Of a stretch of DNA of 64,000 bases, positions 43,068 through 50,738 are shown piece after piece. Position numbers and translations under genes: made by a program. Each line of letters begins with the position of its first letter. Position 1 is the stretch's first letter. The notes beneath the pieces are model-generated. The model worked only from the letters and a program-made list of their open reading frames with translations. It was not told the origin of the DNA and made no database searches. The DNA is from Mucilaginibacter agri. Its GTDB lineage: Bacteria; Bacteroidota; Bacteroidia; Sphingobacteriales; Sphingobacteriaceae. The stretch spans positions 186,001 through 250,000 of the forward strand of contig NZ_WWEO01000042.1 in NCBI RefSeq assembly GCF_009928685.1. Reading direction: 5' to 3'.

Positions 43068-44018
43068 ATGAACTTCAGGAAGATCGCATTCTTTCTTTTC
43101 TCCCTAATATGTATTTCTGAGGCATCGCATGCCCAGGTTCCAAGTTGCAGCGCAGCGTCTAAATTTTATAGTAAGGATAGTATTGTTGTTACTACGTTTG
43201 GTGCCAGCACGGTGCATGGCATCGGTAGTACTTTTCAGGCACCTTTACAGGCGGATTTTGAACATTGTTACACCGGGAAGGTAGTTGATATTACCAATAA
43301 TGGTATTCCGGGCGAAACTACTACGCAGGGCTTAGCGCGTTTTCCGGGTGCTATCGCCGGGCGCACAGGATTTATGTTAATACTGATGGGGGTTAATGAT
43401 GCATTTGACCTGGCCAATAAAAAAGCAAGGATTAGTACAACAGAGAAAAATATGCGGTATTATGTTCAGGAATCCTTGAAGAATAATTTGATTCCGATAA
43501 TTGGTACGCTGCAGTTTATTAATGATAAAAACAACGATTTTAATAAGACGGTTAATTTATATATCAAACAAATTAACGCGCTTTACAAAAAGATTGCTGC
43601 CGACAACCATCTCTATGTGGCCGATATTAATAAGGCGCTGGGCAGGGATTTTACACTTTTTAATCCCGATGGATTACATCCCAATCCAGAGGGTAATAAT
43701 TTGATTGCTTTTGTTTGGTTTGACGCTATCAATAAAGCAATTGAAGATAAGCTGTTATTAATTGGCTTAAACCAAAATTATCCTAACCCTGTAAAAGACA
43801 ACACTAAAATCGGTTTCAGTTTATCTCAGGCCGGCAGGGTGCAGATCAAACTCTATAATATGAACGGGGCAATCGTGAAAGATGTTTATGACGATTACCA
43901 AAGTTCTGGTTATCACGAACTGACAACCTCTATGGCTGATCTTGTACCTGGCATATATATATATATGATGCAGGTAGGGGGGCAACGTATTAGTAAAAAG
44001 ATGATCGTTACCCGATAG
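43068..44018 (+). CDS. Secreted SGNH hydrolase with T9SS sorting domain
   Basis: A 316-residue exported hydrolase. After the signal peptide (ending SHAQ) comes an SGNH/GDSL-like domain: block I VTTFGASTVHG (GAS in place of GDS, nucleophile Ser kept), block III MGVNDAF, block V DGLHPNPEG with the Asp-His pair. A type IX secretion C-terminal domain follows from ~residue 240: GLNQNYPNPVKDNTKIGFSL, then YNMNGAIVKDV and VPGIYIYMMQVGGQRISKKMIV. It is thus sent out by the Por system, probably as an esterase on cell-surface or environmental glycans. Confidence 0.88.
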   Translation: MNFRKIAFFLFSLICISEASHAQVPSCSAASKFYSKDSIVVTTFGASTVHGIGSTFQAPLQADFEHCYTGKVVDITNNGIPGETTTQGLARFPGAIAGRTGFMLILMGVNDAFDLANKKARISTTEKNMRYYVQESLKNNLIPIIGTLQFINDKNNDFNKTVNLYIKQINALYKKIAADNHLYVADINKALGRDFTLFNPDGLHPNPEGNNLIAFVWFDAINKAIEDKLLLIGLNQNYPNPVKDNTKIGFSLSQAGRVQIKLYNMNGAIVKDVYDDYQSSGYHELTTSMADLVPGIYIYMMQVGGQRISKKMIVTR

Positions 44019-44026
44019 CTTATTTC

Positions 44027-44200
44027 TTAGTCTGCAGAAGAAAGATCGTTGCGTTGTGCTGCAAAACCTTTACTTGCAAAATCACTCTTTTCAATTTTTG
44101 GCAGTTCTGCCTGTTTTGTCATCGAACTTTTGCTGCTTACGGTTAAGCTTGTAAATACTACTGCTGCTACTAATGTGGTGGCTATAATTACTTTTTTCAT
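44027..44200 (-). CDS. Small exported protein at the end of the lipoprotein array
   Basis: A 57-residue protein with a signal peptide (MKKVIIATTLVAAVVFTSLTVSS) but no lipobox Cys. Its C-terminus, QRNDLSSAD, resembles the KNDLGQAD motif of the seven upstream lipoproteins, and its MKKVIIA start resembles their MKKLIIA. It is 60 bases downstream of the last array gene with no terminator between, so it may be part of the same transcript. Only 8 bases separate it from the convergent SGNH hydrolase gene. Confidence 0.65.
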   Translation of the reverse strand: MKKVIIATTLVAAVVFTSLTVSSKSSMTKQAELPKIEKSDFASKGFAAQRNDLSSAD

Positions 44201-44260
44201 TGTTTTGATGATTAGCGGGTTTCTGAATTAATTGATCGGAATATTAATCTGTAGTCTTAA

Positions 44261-44416
44261 TTATGGTTTGCCGTCAGCTTGTCCAAGATCGTTTTTGTTG
44301 CCATCGCTAGCCAGTGTCTTAGCTGTTGCTGATGCTGGTTTCACGCTATTGTCTTTAGTGCAAGCGGTAAAAGATGCGGTTAAGATTACTGCTGCTGCTA
44401 TGATTAGTTTTTTCAT
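44261..44416 (-). CDS. Array copy 1: small lipoprotein, one KNDLGQAD unit
   Basis: 51 residues: signal MKKLIIAAAVILTASFTAC with the lipidated Cys at 19, then TKDNSVKPASATAKTLASD and a single GNKNDLGQAD unit, ending GKP. Farthest from the operon promoter and the most divergent in the middle (PASATAKTLAS against PTSATAKKLAD). Function unknown. Confidence 0.8.
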   Translation of the reverse strand: MKKLIIAAAVILTASFTACTKDNSVKPASATAKTLASDGNKNDLGQADGKP

Positions 44417-44468
44417 TGTTTTAATATTAAGGAGCTTCTGAATAAAAGTGTATCTATAAAAGGTTATA

Positions 44469-44624
44469 TCACGGTTTGCCGTCAGCTTGTCCAAGATCGT
44501 TTTTGTTACCATCGTCGGCCAGCGTTTTAGCTGTTGCAGAAGTTGGTTTCACGCTATTGTCTTTAGTGCATGCAGTGAAAGATGCGGTTAAGATTACTGC
44601 TGCTGCTATGATTAATTTTTTCAT
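44469..44624 (-). CDS. Array copy 2: small lipoprotein, one KNDLGQAD unit
   Basis: 51 residues, same layout as copy 1: lipobox Cys at 19, TKDNSVKPTSATAKTLADD, one GNKNDLGQAD unit, ending GKP. Starts 208 bases from copy 1. Function unknown. Confidence 0.82.
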   Translation of the reverse strand: MKKLIIAAAVILTASFTACTKDNSVKPTSATAKTLADDGNKNDLGQADGKP

Positions 44625-44670
44625 GATGTAGTTCTTTAGTGTTTTTGGGGTTGGTTTGTATGTTGAAAGA

Positions 44671-44823
44671 TTATTTACCGTCAGCTTGTCCTAAGTCGTT
44701 TTTGTTACCATCGTTGGCTAGCGTCTTAGCAGTTGATGAGGTTGGTTTTACGCTATTGTCTTTAGTACAAGCGGTGAAAGATGCGGTTAAGATTACTGCT
44801 GCTGCTATGATTAATTTTTTCAT
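44671..44823 (-). CDS. Array copy 3: small lipoprotein, one KNDLGQAD unit
   Basis: 50 residues: lipobox Cys at 19, TKDNSVKPTSSTAKTLAND, one GNKNDLGQAD unit, ending GK (no final Pro). From here on the intergenic spacers share the plus-strand word TTTTTGGGGTTG or TTTTGGGGTTG. Confidence 0.82.
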   Translation of the reverse strand: MKKLIIAAAVILTASFTACTKDNSVKPTSSTAKTLANDGNKNDLGQADGK

Positions 44824-44870
44824 GATCTCGTTTTGTATATATGTTTTGGGGTTGTATTCTTTGTTAATTA

Positions 44871-45053
44871 TTATTTACCGTCAGCCTGGCCCAAGTCGTT
44901 TTTGTTGCCATCAGCTTGTCCAAGATCATTTTTGTTACCATCGTCGGCTAATTTTTTTGCTGTTGCTGAAGTAGGTTGTACGCTGTTATCTTTAGTGCAT
45001 GCAGTGAAAGATGCGGTTAAGATTACTGCTGCTGCTATGATTAATTTTTTCAT
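44871..45053 (-). CDS. Array copy 4: small lipoprotein, two KNDLGQAD units
   Basis: 60 residues: lipobox Cys at 19, TKDNSVQPTSATAKKLADD, then GNKNDLGQAD twice in tandem, ending GK. The protein is identical to copies 5 and 6, but the DNA differs at many third codon positions. Mature lipopeptide would be 42 residues. Confidence 0.85.
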   Translation of the reverse strand: MKKLIIAAAVILTASFTACTKDNSVQPTSATAKKLADDGNKNDLGQADGNKNDLGQADGK

Positions 45054-45099
45054 GATGTTCGTTGTATATGTTTTTGGGGTTGTCCTTTTTGTTTAATTA

Positions 45100-45282
45100 T
45101 TATTTACCGTCAGCTTGTCCTAAGTCGTTTTTGTTACCGTCAGCCTGTCCAAGATCATTTTTGTTACCGTCGTCGGCTAATTTTTTTGCTGTTGCTGAAG
45201 TAGGTTGTACGCTATTGTCTTTAGTGCATGCAGTGAAAGATGCGGTTAAGATTACTGCTGCTGCTATGATTAATTTTTTCAT
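45100..45282 (-). CDS. Array copy 5: small lipoprotein, two KNDLGQAD units
   Basis: 60 residues, protein identical to copies 4 and 6. At least nine synonymous differences from copy 4 are visible by eye and no amino-acid change. Starts 229 bases from copy 4. Confidence 0.85.
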   Translation of the reverse strand: MKKLIIAAAVILTASFTACTKDNSVQPTSATAKKLADDGNKNDLGQADGNKNDLGQADGK

Positions 45283-45329
45283 GATGTTGTTTGTATTTAT
45301 GTTTTTGGGGTTGTTATTGTTGATATAGA

Positions 45330-45512
45330 TTATTTACCGTCAGCTTGTCCTAAGTCGTTTTTGTTACCATCAGCTTGTCCAAGATCATTTTTGTTGCCAT
45401 CGTCGGCCAGTTTTTTAGCTGTTGCTGAGGTAGGTTGTACGCTGTTGTCTTTAGTACAGGCGGTGAAAGATGCGGTTAAGATTACTGCTGCTGCTATGAT
45501 TAGTTTTTTCAT
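45330..45512 (-). CDS. Array copy 6: small lipoprotein, two KNDLGQAD units
   Basis: 60 residues, protein identical to copies 4 and 5. Even the lipobox Thr-Ala-Cys codons differ synonymously from copy 5 (ACC GCC TGT against ACT GCA TGC). Starts 230 bases from copy 5. Confidence 0.85.
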   Translation of the reverse strand: MKKLIIAAAVILTASFTACTKDNSVQPTSATAKKLADDGNKNDLGQADGNKNDLGQADGK

Positions 45513-45556
45513 GATGTCGTTTGTTAAGAATTTGATGTTAATTTATTGTTAAGAGA

Positions 45557-45739
45557 TTATTTGCCGTCAGCCTGACCTAGGTCGTTTTTGTTACCATCAG
45601 CTTGTCCAAGATCATTTTTGTTGCCATCGTCGGCCAGTTTTTTAGCTGTTGCTGAAGTAGGTTGTACGCTATTGTCTTTAGTGCATGCGTTTAAAGACGC
45701 AGTTAAAATAATTGCCGCTGCAAATAAAATTTTTCTCAT
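45557..45739 (-). CDS. Array copy 7: small lipoprotein, first gene of the operon
   Basis: 60 residues: a diverged signal peptide (MRKILFAAAIILTASLNAC) followed by the same mature sequence as copies 4-6, with two GNKNDLGQAD units. It is promoter-proximal, with the operon promoter ~60 bases upstream. That the mature part is kept while the signal has drifted points to selection on the mature peptide. Confidence 0.85.
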   Translation of the reverse strand: MRKILFAAAIILTASLNACTKDNSVQPTSATAKKLADDGNKNDLGQADGNKNDLGQADGK

Positions 45740-45794
45740 AATTTTTCTGTCAAAAATATTTTGTAACTATTTGATTATTAAATGTTTAACACCA

Positions 45795-45824
45795 CAAATG
45801 TAAAGATGTTTTTCAATTTACAAA
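45795..45824 (-). promoter_or_regulatory. Promoter of the lipoprotein array
   Basis: On the minus strand TTTG (45821-45824), an 18-base spacer and TACATTTG (45795-45802) fit the consensus well. No comparable promoter was found in the short gaps between array genes, so all seven are probably one transcript. Confidence 0.75.
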
Positions 45825-45871
45825 GAATTTTTTTTTATTTTTTTGGTGTGAAGTTTTTTGTATCATATGAG

Positions 45872-45879
45872 TACTTTTG
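45872..45879 (+). promoter_or_regulatory. -7 box of the TPR-HisKA gene
   Basis: TACTTTTG matches TAnnTTTG exactly, ~49 bases before the ATG at 45928. Lies ~50 bp from the divergent array promoter. Confidence 0.55.
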
Positions 45880-45927
45880 TAATTAAATTTTATAACTTTC
45901 ATCAGCCTTACACGTAATAATGATTTA

Positions 45928-47361
45928 ATGAAAAAAGTTACTGTAATTTTGTTGTTAATATTTATTAGTGTAAACGTTTACGGTAACCTGTTTAGCGATG
46001 TTGCGCCTGATACCGCGATTGTTAACAAATTGAACAGTGATGGTTATAAAATACGCCGTTCTGACGCTGAGCAAACCATCGCTTCTGCACAAAAAGCCTT
46101 AAAACTTGCCAAAAAAATATCCTACGCTTACGGCATAGCCGAGTCGTACCGTATAATGGGTGTTGGATATGATTATAATAATGAACTTGAAAAGGCGATC
46201 GAAAGCTATCTTAATGCGCTCTCGGCTTTTCAAATCGCAAAAAGTACAATTGGCGAAGCTAAAGTATATAATAATATCGGGAACCTTTATCGCGATAATG
46301 ACTACGATAAAGCCTTAGAATATTTCAGAAAATCGCTTAAGATAGCAACCGATTTAACAGACGAAGATCTGATCGCTTCTATTTACCTCAACATCGGTAA
46401 CGTTTATACCCGTCAGGGAGATTACTATGAGGCGCTTAAATATTACAATAAGAGCAATGATCTGTTTATTAAGCTAAATAATACGGAATATAGGATAACC
46501 TGTATGCAGGATATGGGCGTTGCTTATTTTAACTTAAACCAGTACGATAAGGCCGAACAATTGCTTTTGGCAGCCAATACAGAGGCTAAAAAATATAATA
46601 GGCTGCAGCAAATTGCCAGTATTGACCTTACGCTTTCTTCGATATACATAGCGAAAAAAGACTTTCCGCAGGCCGAAAAATTTGTTGATGAGGGTATAGC
46701 CTACTCTGAGATGGTTAAAAGCAAGCGTATGCTTAGCGATTTTAAATATACCTCTTATCAACTCGAAGTAAAGCGCAAAAACTTTGAAAAGGCTTTACAT
46801 TACCTGCAGGAGATATATAAGAAAGACAGTACGGATTTTCAAAACTACGTGTCTGCACGTATAGCGTTGCTACAGGTAAAACACCGCCAGGAGGAAAAAG
46901 AAAAGGAAAATGCCCTAACCATACTTAAGCAAAAAAGCGATCGTAACTTCTTTTGGGGTATTACGGTGGTGGCGTTTTTATTGCTGATCGTAATCGTATT
47001 ACTTATCGGCAATATTCGCCGTAAGGCTGAAAGCAATAAAAGGCTTACGGAGCTTAATGACGAGGTGTCCAAGCAAAAGGATAACCTTGATAGGGTTAAT
47101 CATCACCTCGAAGAGATTATTGACGAGCGTACCAAAGATCTTCAGATCAAGAATAAAAAGCTTTCAGAATACTCGTCATACCTGTCGCACCAGATACGCG
47201 GGCCTATAGCCACCCTCAAAGGGCTTATTAACCTCGAAAAAGAAGGCTTGGTGAACAAAGAGGAGTGCTTTAATATGATGGATAAGTGCGTGTCTGAGAT
47301 AGATAACAAAATTATGGACATGAGCGATATGCTGCATGATCCGGAACGCACCGGGATGTGA
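45928..47361 (+). CDS. TPR sensor protein with HisKA helix but no ATPase domain
   Basis: A 477-residue protein: signal peptide/anchor (to ~residue 20), a periplasmic set of five or six tetratricopeptide repeats (~50-300; e.g. IASIYLNIGNVYTRQGDYYEALKYYNKS), one membrane helix (FFWGITVVAFLLLIVIVLLIG, ~330-352), a coiled coil, and a HisKA-like helix with H421 in SSYLSHQIRGPIATLKGL. The protein stops ~57 residues after this His; there is no HATPase domain, and no lost HATPase sequence follows in other frames. It may dimerise with or act on another kinase. Divergent from the small-lipoprotein array. Confidence 0.88.
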   Translation: MKKVTVILLLIFISVNVYGNLFSDVAPDTAIVNKLNSDGYKIRRSDAEQTIASAQKALKLAKKISYAYGIAESYRIMGVGYDYNNELEKAIESYLNALSAFQIAKSTIGEAKVYNNIGNLYRDNDYDKALEYFRKSLKIATDLTDEDLIASIYLNIGNVYTRQGDYYEALKYYNKSNDLFIKLNNTEYRITCMQDMGVAYFNLNQYDKAEQLLLAANTEAKKYNRLQQIASIDLTLSSIYIAKKDFPQAEKFVDEGIAYSEMVKSKRMLSDFKYTSYQLEVKRKNFEKALHYLQEIYKKDSTDFQNYVSARIALLQVKHRQEEKEKENALTILKQKSDRNFFWGITVVAFLLLIVIVLLIGNIRRKAESNKRLTELNDEVSKQKDNLDRVNHHLEEIIDERTKDLQIKNKKLSEYSSYLSHQIRGPIATLKGLINLEKEGLVNKEECFNMMDKCVSEIDNKIMDMSDMLHDPERTGM

Positions 47362-47387
47362 TTTTGCTATCTATCCTTAAACTGAGA

Positions 47388-47747
47388 TTATCTGCCGAAC
47401 GGCAGCGACGAGTGGATCTGCGCCTCAAATAAGCCCAAATAGATACAATACCTGGATATCATGCTCAGTATAAGCAGATGTCGTTGTTTTTGGTAACCCT
47501 CGGTCTCAAATGCAAACGTATCTGGTCCGTTGGTTACAAAATATTGTACTTCTCCTTTACGGGGCTTAAAATTGGGTTTTAGCAAATCAAAAACCGTTAC
47601 CTTAAGCTTGCTGCCAGGATCATGAATTGTGCCTTTTTTTGAAGCTTCCTGATCATCCGATATAGAGATTAAGTAGTTTGACATTGTTGCGGGTAGTTTT
47701 ATAAAAGGTAGTTTTAATATGCGATAATTACAGTTTAGGTATGCCAA
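47388..47747 (-). CDS. Hypothetical protein
   Basis: A 119-residue frame; an internal ATG at 47684 (MSNYLISISDDQEAS) gives a more plausible 98-residue protein because the preceding 21 residues look like translated leader. The body has a beta-rich look (KLKVTVFDLL, GEVQYFVTNGPDTFAFETEG) and ends in a helical LILSMISRYCIYLGLFEAQIH. No family was recognised. It is convergent with the TPR-HisKA gene, 26 bases away. Confidence 0.55.
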   Translation of the reverse strand: MAYLNCNYRILKLPFIKLPATMSNYLISISDDQEASKKGTIHDPGSKLKVTVFDLLKPNFKPRKGEVQYFVTNGPDTFAFETEGYQKQRHLLILSMISRYCIYLGLFEAQIHSSLPFGR

Positions 47748-47820
47748 ACCCTGTGCCGATTGTGTAGTTTTTTGTGTATCGGATCACATTTTGTGGCAAT
47801 AAGAAATAATAAGAAACGGT

Positions 47821-47925
47821 ATTTACTTTAGAGAAAGTAAATGTCATTAAGGTTATGGGTTTTGGTAGGGGAGAAACAAAATGTGTACTTAGAAGTGTAA
47901 GTTTTTGACAACACCACTAAGTACA
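47821..47925. promoter_or_regulatory. Two hairpins in the gap between hypothetical and XRE genes
   Basis: ATTTACTTT (47821-47829) / AAAGTAAAT (47834-47842) is a perfect 9-bp stem. TGTACTTAG (47884-47892) / CTAAGTACA (47917-47925) is a second stem, next to the XRE stop, with T-rich sequence on both sides. The second is probably the XRE terminator. Confidence 0.5.
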
Positions 47926-47933
47926 TTTTTTAT

Positions 47934-48299
47934 TTACGAGGCAAAAGAAGTACGGTTGTGAAGCTCTTCATACAACTCAATTACTTTGCGTTGCAGATGG
48001 GCAATTTCCGACTCGCGGTCAACCAGTTTTTTCTGAACCGAATTTAGTTGAATAAGTTGCGGTTCGATAACATCTTCTTCGAGCGTTAACAAGCTTACAA
48101 CGCTTATTTCATAAATTTTTGAAATTTGCTCTAACCTCGAAAGATTAATGTCGGTTACACCGGTTTCAATTTTTGAAAATGCAGGAATAGAGATGCCCAG
48201 TTTGTTGGCAATATCTTCTTGGCTCCACCCGCGTTTGTGCCGTAACGTACGAATGTTTTTCCCTACAGATTTGTTTGATTTAATTTTTGGATCGTTCAT
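47934..48299 (-). CDS. XRE-family helix-turn-helix regulator
   Basis: A 121-residue DNA-binding protein. Residues ~12-66 are a Cro/CI-type HTH (VGKNIRTLRHKRGWSQEDIANKLGISIPAFSKIETGVTDINLSRLEQISKIY). A C-terminal coiled coil (LNSVQKKLVDRESEIAHLQRKVIELYEEL) probably dimerises it. The ATG at 48299 is chosen over 48362, whose extra N-terminus lacks conservation features. Target unknown; the HTH-coiled coil form is common in Sphingobacteriaceae. Confidence 0.87.
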   Translation of the reverse strand: MNDPKIKSNKSVGKNIRTLRHKRGWSQEDIANKLGISIPAFSKIETGVTDINLSRLEQISKIYEISVVSLLTLEEDVIEPQLIQLNSVQKKLVDRESEIAHLQRKVIELYEELHNRTSFAS

Positions 48300-48461
48300 G
48301 TAGTAGTTCAGTTTAATTTTAGAGAAAAGGGTATTAATTGTTAGCCAATTAATGTGCCACACACTAAATATGTACGATACGCAGCGATAAGCGGTTTTTC
48401 GTATGTAGTAAGTGTGTATTTATTTCCCCAAAATAGGAAACTGGTAAACTAAATTCCCCAG

Positions 48462-50738
48462 TTAAACGATCCTCAGTTTCGCAAATTTTAAAAGCAGCTG
48501 TTTTTGACCAATCTCTTTAAAGAAAATGGTTGCCTTAATATCCGGAGCCTTGCCCTCCAGATTAATTACTTTACCATAACCAAAACGCTCGTGCTCTACC
48601 TCCATTCCGTTTTGCAGATTCGAGGTATCAGACGGTGCAAAATTTTCCGATGGCACATGTGCTTTCGCCAATATCGATGTTGTTTTTACTGGTGCTGCAG
48701 ATGCGGGTTTTGGCTTCGAGAAGCTGTCTTCCTTACGATTCCAGGCTTTGCGCTCGTCCTCATAAAAAGGATTGCCTGTAGGTGCTGGTTTAGCCGTGAA
48801 GTCGAGTTCGAGGTATTGCGCATCAATCTCATCCAAAAAGCGGCTTGGTTCGCAGTTAATCAACGTGCCGAATTTAAAGCGTGACGTTGCGTAGCTAATG
48901 CTTAGTTTGTTTTCTGCACGGGTTACAGCCACATAAAACAGGCGGCGTTCTTCTTCCAGATCGCTGCGCGAGTTTAATGACATTTGCGAAGGGAACAGGT
49001 TCTCTTCCAAGCCAACTACGTTTACCTGCTTAAATTCCAAACCCTTGCTAGAGTGTATGGTCATTAACGATACCGTATCGGCGTCTTTGTTTTTATCGTT
49101 ATCGTCGTTAGTTAATAAAGCCACATCCTGCATAAACACGTCGAGGCCTTTTTCTTCTATGTCCTCACGTTCTGCAAACTCTTTAATACCGTTCAATAAC
49201 TCCTGGATATTCTCGTAGCGGTTGAGGCCTTCTACAGATTTATCTTCGTAAAGATCTTTTAACAAACCCGAGTGCTGCGCTATATGCAAGGCAGCATCAT
49301 AAGCTGTCATGTTTTTGGCAATTACCTGGAAACTTTGGATCATGGTGCCGAAATTGCCTACAGAAGCAGATGTGCGGCCATCCATAAATTGCCCTGGGTT
49401 AACTACCACTTCAAAAGGTGTAATACCATGCTGATCTGCGGCCAGAATAATCCTGTCTACAGTAGTATCGCCAATTCCGCGTTTAGGATAATTGATCACA
49501 CGTTTCAGTGCTTCTTCGTCGTTAGGATTAAACGTCAGCCTGAAATATGCGATTAGGTCTTTGATCTCTTTGCGTTGATAGAACGATAGTCCGCCGTAAA
49601 TTTTATAAGGAATATTCAGCTTACGCAAAGCCTCCTCCATAGAGCGCGACTGGGCGTTAGTGCGGTACAGAATGGCAAAATCATTCCATTTCATGCCTTT
49701 GTTAGCACGATCCTGCAGTATGCCTTCGGCCACCATCTTACCTTCTTCATTATCGCTGAAAGCGCGCATCACCTTGATCTTGTCGCCGTGGTCTTTCTCA
49801 GAGAAAACATTCTTTTTAAGTTGCTCTTTATTATTGGCAATAATGCTGTTGGCAACTTTTACAATATTTTGGGTAGAGCGGTAGTTTTGCTCTAGTTTAA
49901 ACACTTTCAGATCAGGGTAGTCTTTCTCGAAGTTGAGGATGTTTTGGATATTGGCACCGCGGAATGCGTAGATACTCTGTGCGTCATCGCCCACAACGCA
50001 TAAATTCTCGTTAATGGCTGCCAGTTTCTTAACAATCAGGTATTGCGAAAAGTTGGTATCCTGGTACTCATCCACCATCAGGTATTTAAACTTGTTCTGG
50101 TATTTGTACAAGGTATCCGGGTGTTCGCGCAGCAGTTCGTTGGTTTTAAACAGCAAGTCGTCAAAGTCCATAGCGCCTGCGCGGAAGCAACGCGCCGCGT
50201 AGGTTTCATAGATCTTACCCAGTTGACCGCGGCCGGTAGAAAAGTCGTCCGCCTGGATCTGCTCGTTCGAATTATACTCACGCGGGCCGATCAGGTTATT
50301 CTTCGCTGCCGAAATACGGTTATATACAAAGTTGGCATTGTACAGCTTATCGTCCAGGTTCATTTCTTTTAAAATGGCCCTTAGTACGCTTTTGCTGTCG
50401 TCAGTATCGTAAATGGTGAAGTTGCTTGGGTAGCCAATCTTTTCGGCCTCTACTCTTAATATTTTGGCAAACACCGAGTGGAAAGTACCCATCCACAAAT
50501 TTTTGGCCTCGGGGCCAACTACGTGTGTAATACGTTCGCGCATTTCGCGCGCCGCCTTATTGGTAAATGTAAGTACCAGTATGTTAAATGAATCTACACC
50601 CTGGCGTATTAAATGTGCCACGCGATAGGTAATAACACGTGTTTTACCAGATCCTGCGCCTGCTATAATCATTACGGGGCCTTTGGTTTGCAATACTGCA
50701 GCCCGCTGCTCCGGATTTAGTCCCTCTAAATAATCCAA
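48462..50738 (-). CDS. UvrD/PcrA-type ATP-dependent DNA helicase
   Basis: A 758-residue SF1A helicase that unwinds DNA 3' to 5' in nucleotide-excision and mismatch repair. It has the Q motif LNPEQRAAVL, Walker A AGAGSGKTRV, TFTNKAAREMRERI (motif Ia), Walker B MVDEYQDTN, motif III VGDDAQSIYAFRGA, motif V VSLMTIHSSKGLEF and motif VI FYVAVTRAENKLSI. The C-terminal GYGKVINLEGKAPDIKATIFF is the PcrA-type tudor-like domain that contacts RNA polymerase. Confidence 0.95.
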   Translation of the reverse strand: MDYLEGLNPEQRAAVLQTKGPVMIIAGAGSGKTRVITYRVAHLIRQGVDSFNILVLTFTNKAAREMRERITHVVGPEAKNLWMGTFHSVFAKILRVEAEKIGYPSNFTIYDTDDSKSVLRAILKEMNLDDKLYNANFVYNRISAAKNNLIGPREYNSNEQIQADDFSTGRGQLGKIYETYAARCFRAGAMDFDDLLFKTNELLREHPDTLYKYQNKFKYLMVDEYQDTNFSQYLIVKKLAAINENLCVVGDDAQSIYAFRGANIQNILNFEKDYPDLKVFKLEQNYRSTQNIVKVANSIIANNKEQLKKNVFSEKDHGDKIKVMRAFSDNEEGKMVAEGILQDRANKGMKWNDFAILYRTNAQSRSMEEALRKLNIPYKIYGGLSFYQRKEIKDLIAYFRLTFNPNDEEALKRVINYPKRGIGDTTVDRIILAADQHGITPFEVVVNPGQFMDGRTSASVGNFGTMIQSFQVIAKNMTAYDAALHIAQHSGLLKDLYEDKSVEGLNRYENIQELLNGIKEFAEREDIEEKGLDVFMQDVALLTNDDNDKNKDADTVSLMTIHSSKGLEFKQVNVVGLEENLFPSQMSLNSRSDLEEERRLFYVAVTRAENKLSISYATSRFKFGTLINCEPSRFLDEIDAQYLELDFTAKPAPTGNPFYEDERKAWNRKEDSFSKPKPASAAPVKTTSILAKAHVPSENFAPSDTSNLQNGMEVEHERFGYGKVINLEGKAPDIKATIFFKEIGQKQLLLKFAKLRIV

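Larger units (their letters stand above)
44261..45739 (-). repeat. Seven-copy tandem gene array, ~200-230 bp period
   Basis: Start-to-start distances are 208, 199, 230, 229, 230 and 227 bases. Gaps between genes are 44-52 bases. A 30-base unit (GNKNDLGQAD) is itself duplicated inside copies 4-7. Confidence 0.9.

Noticed and set aside
44871-45053. Reading the DDGNKNDLGQADGNKND stretch as EF-hand or thrombospondin-3 calcium loops
   Set aside because: Spacing of Asp/Asn does not fit the 12-residue EF-hand pattern (no hydrophobic residue at position 8, no Glu at 12) and no Cys frame of thrombospondin repeats exists.
44261-45739. CRISPR-like or satellite repeat because of the regular ~229-base spacing
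   Set aside because: Units are protein-coding throughout, spacers are short and not unique in the CRISPR manner, and no cas genes are present.
44049-45803. Several plus-strand frames in the array region with repeated PSACPRSFLLPS segments
   Set aside because: They are mirror frames of the minus-strand lipoproteins. The minus strand has lipoboxes, synonymous-only variation and a promoter; the plus frames do not.
47350-47400. Frameshift that would have removed the ATPase domain of the TPR-HisKA protein
   Set aside because: Only 26 bases separate its stop from the convergent gene end, and no N-, G1- or G2-box sequence is seen in any plus-strand frame beyond it.
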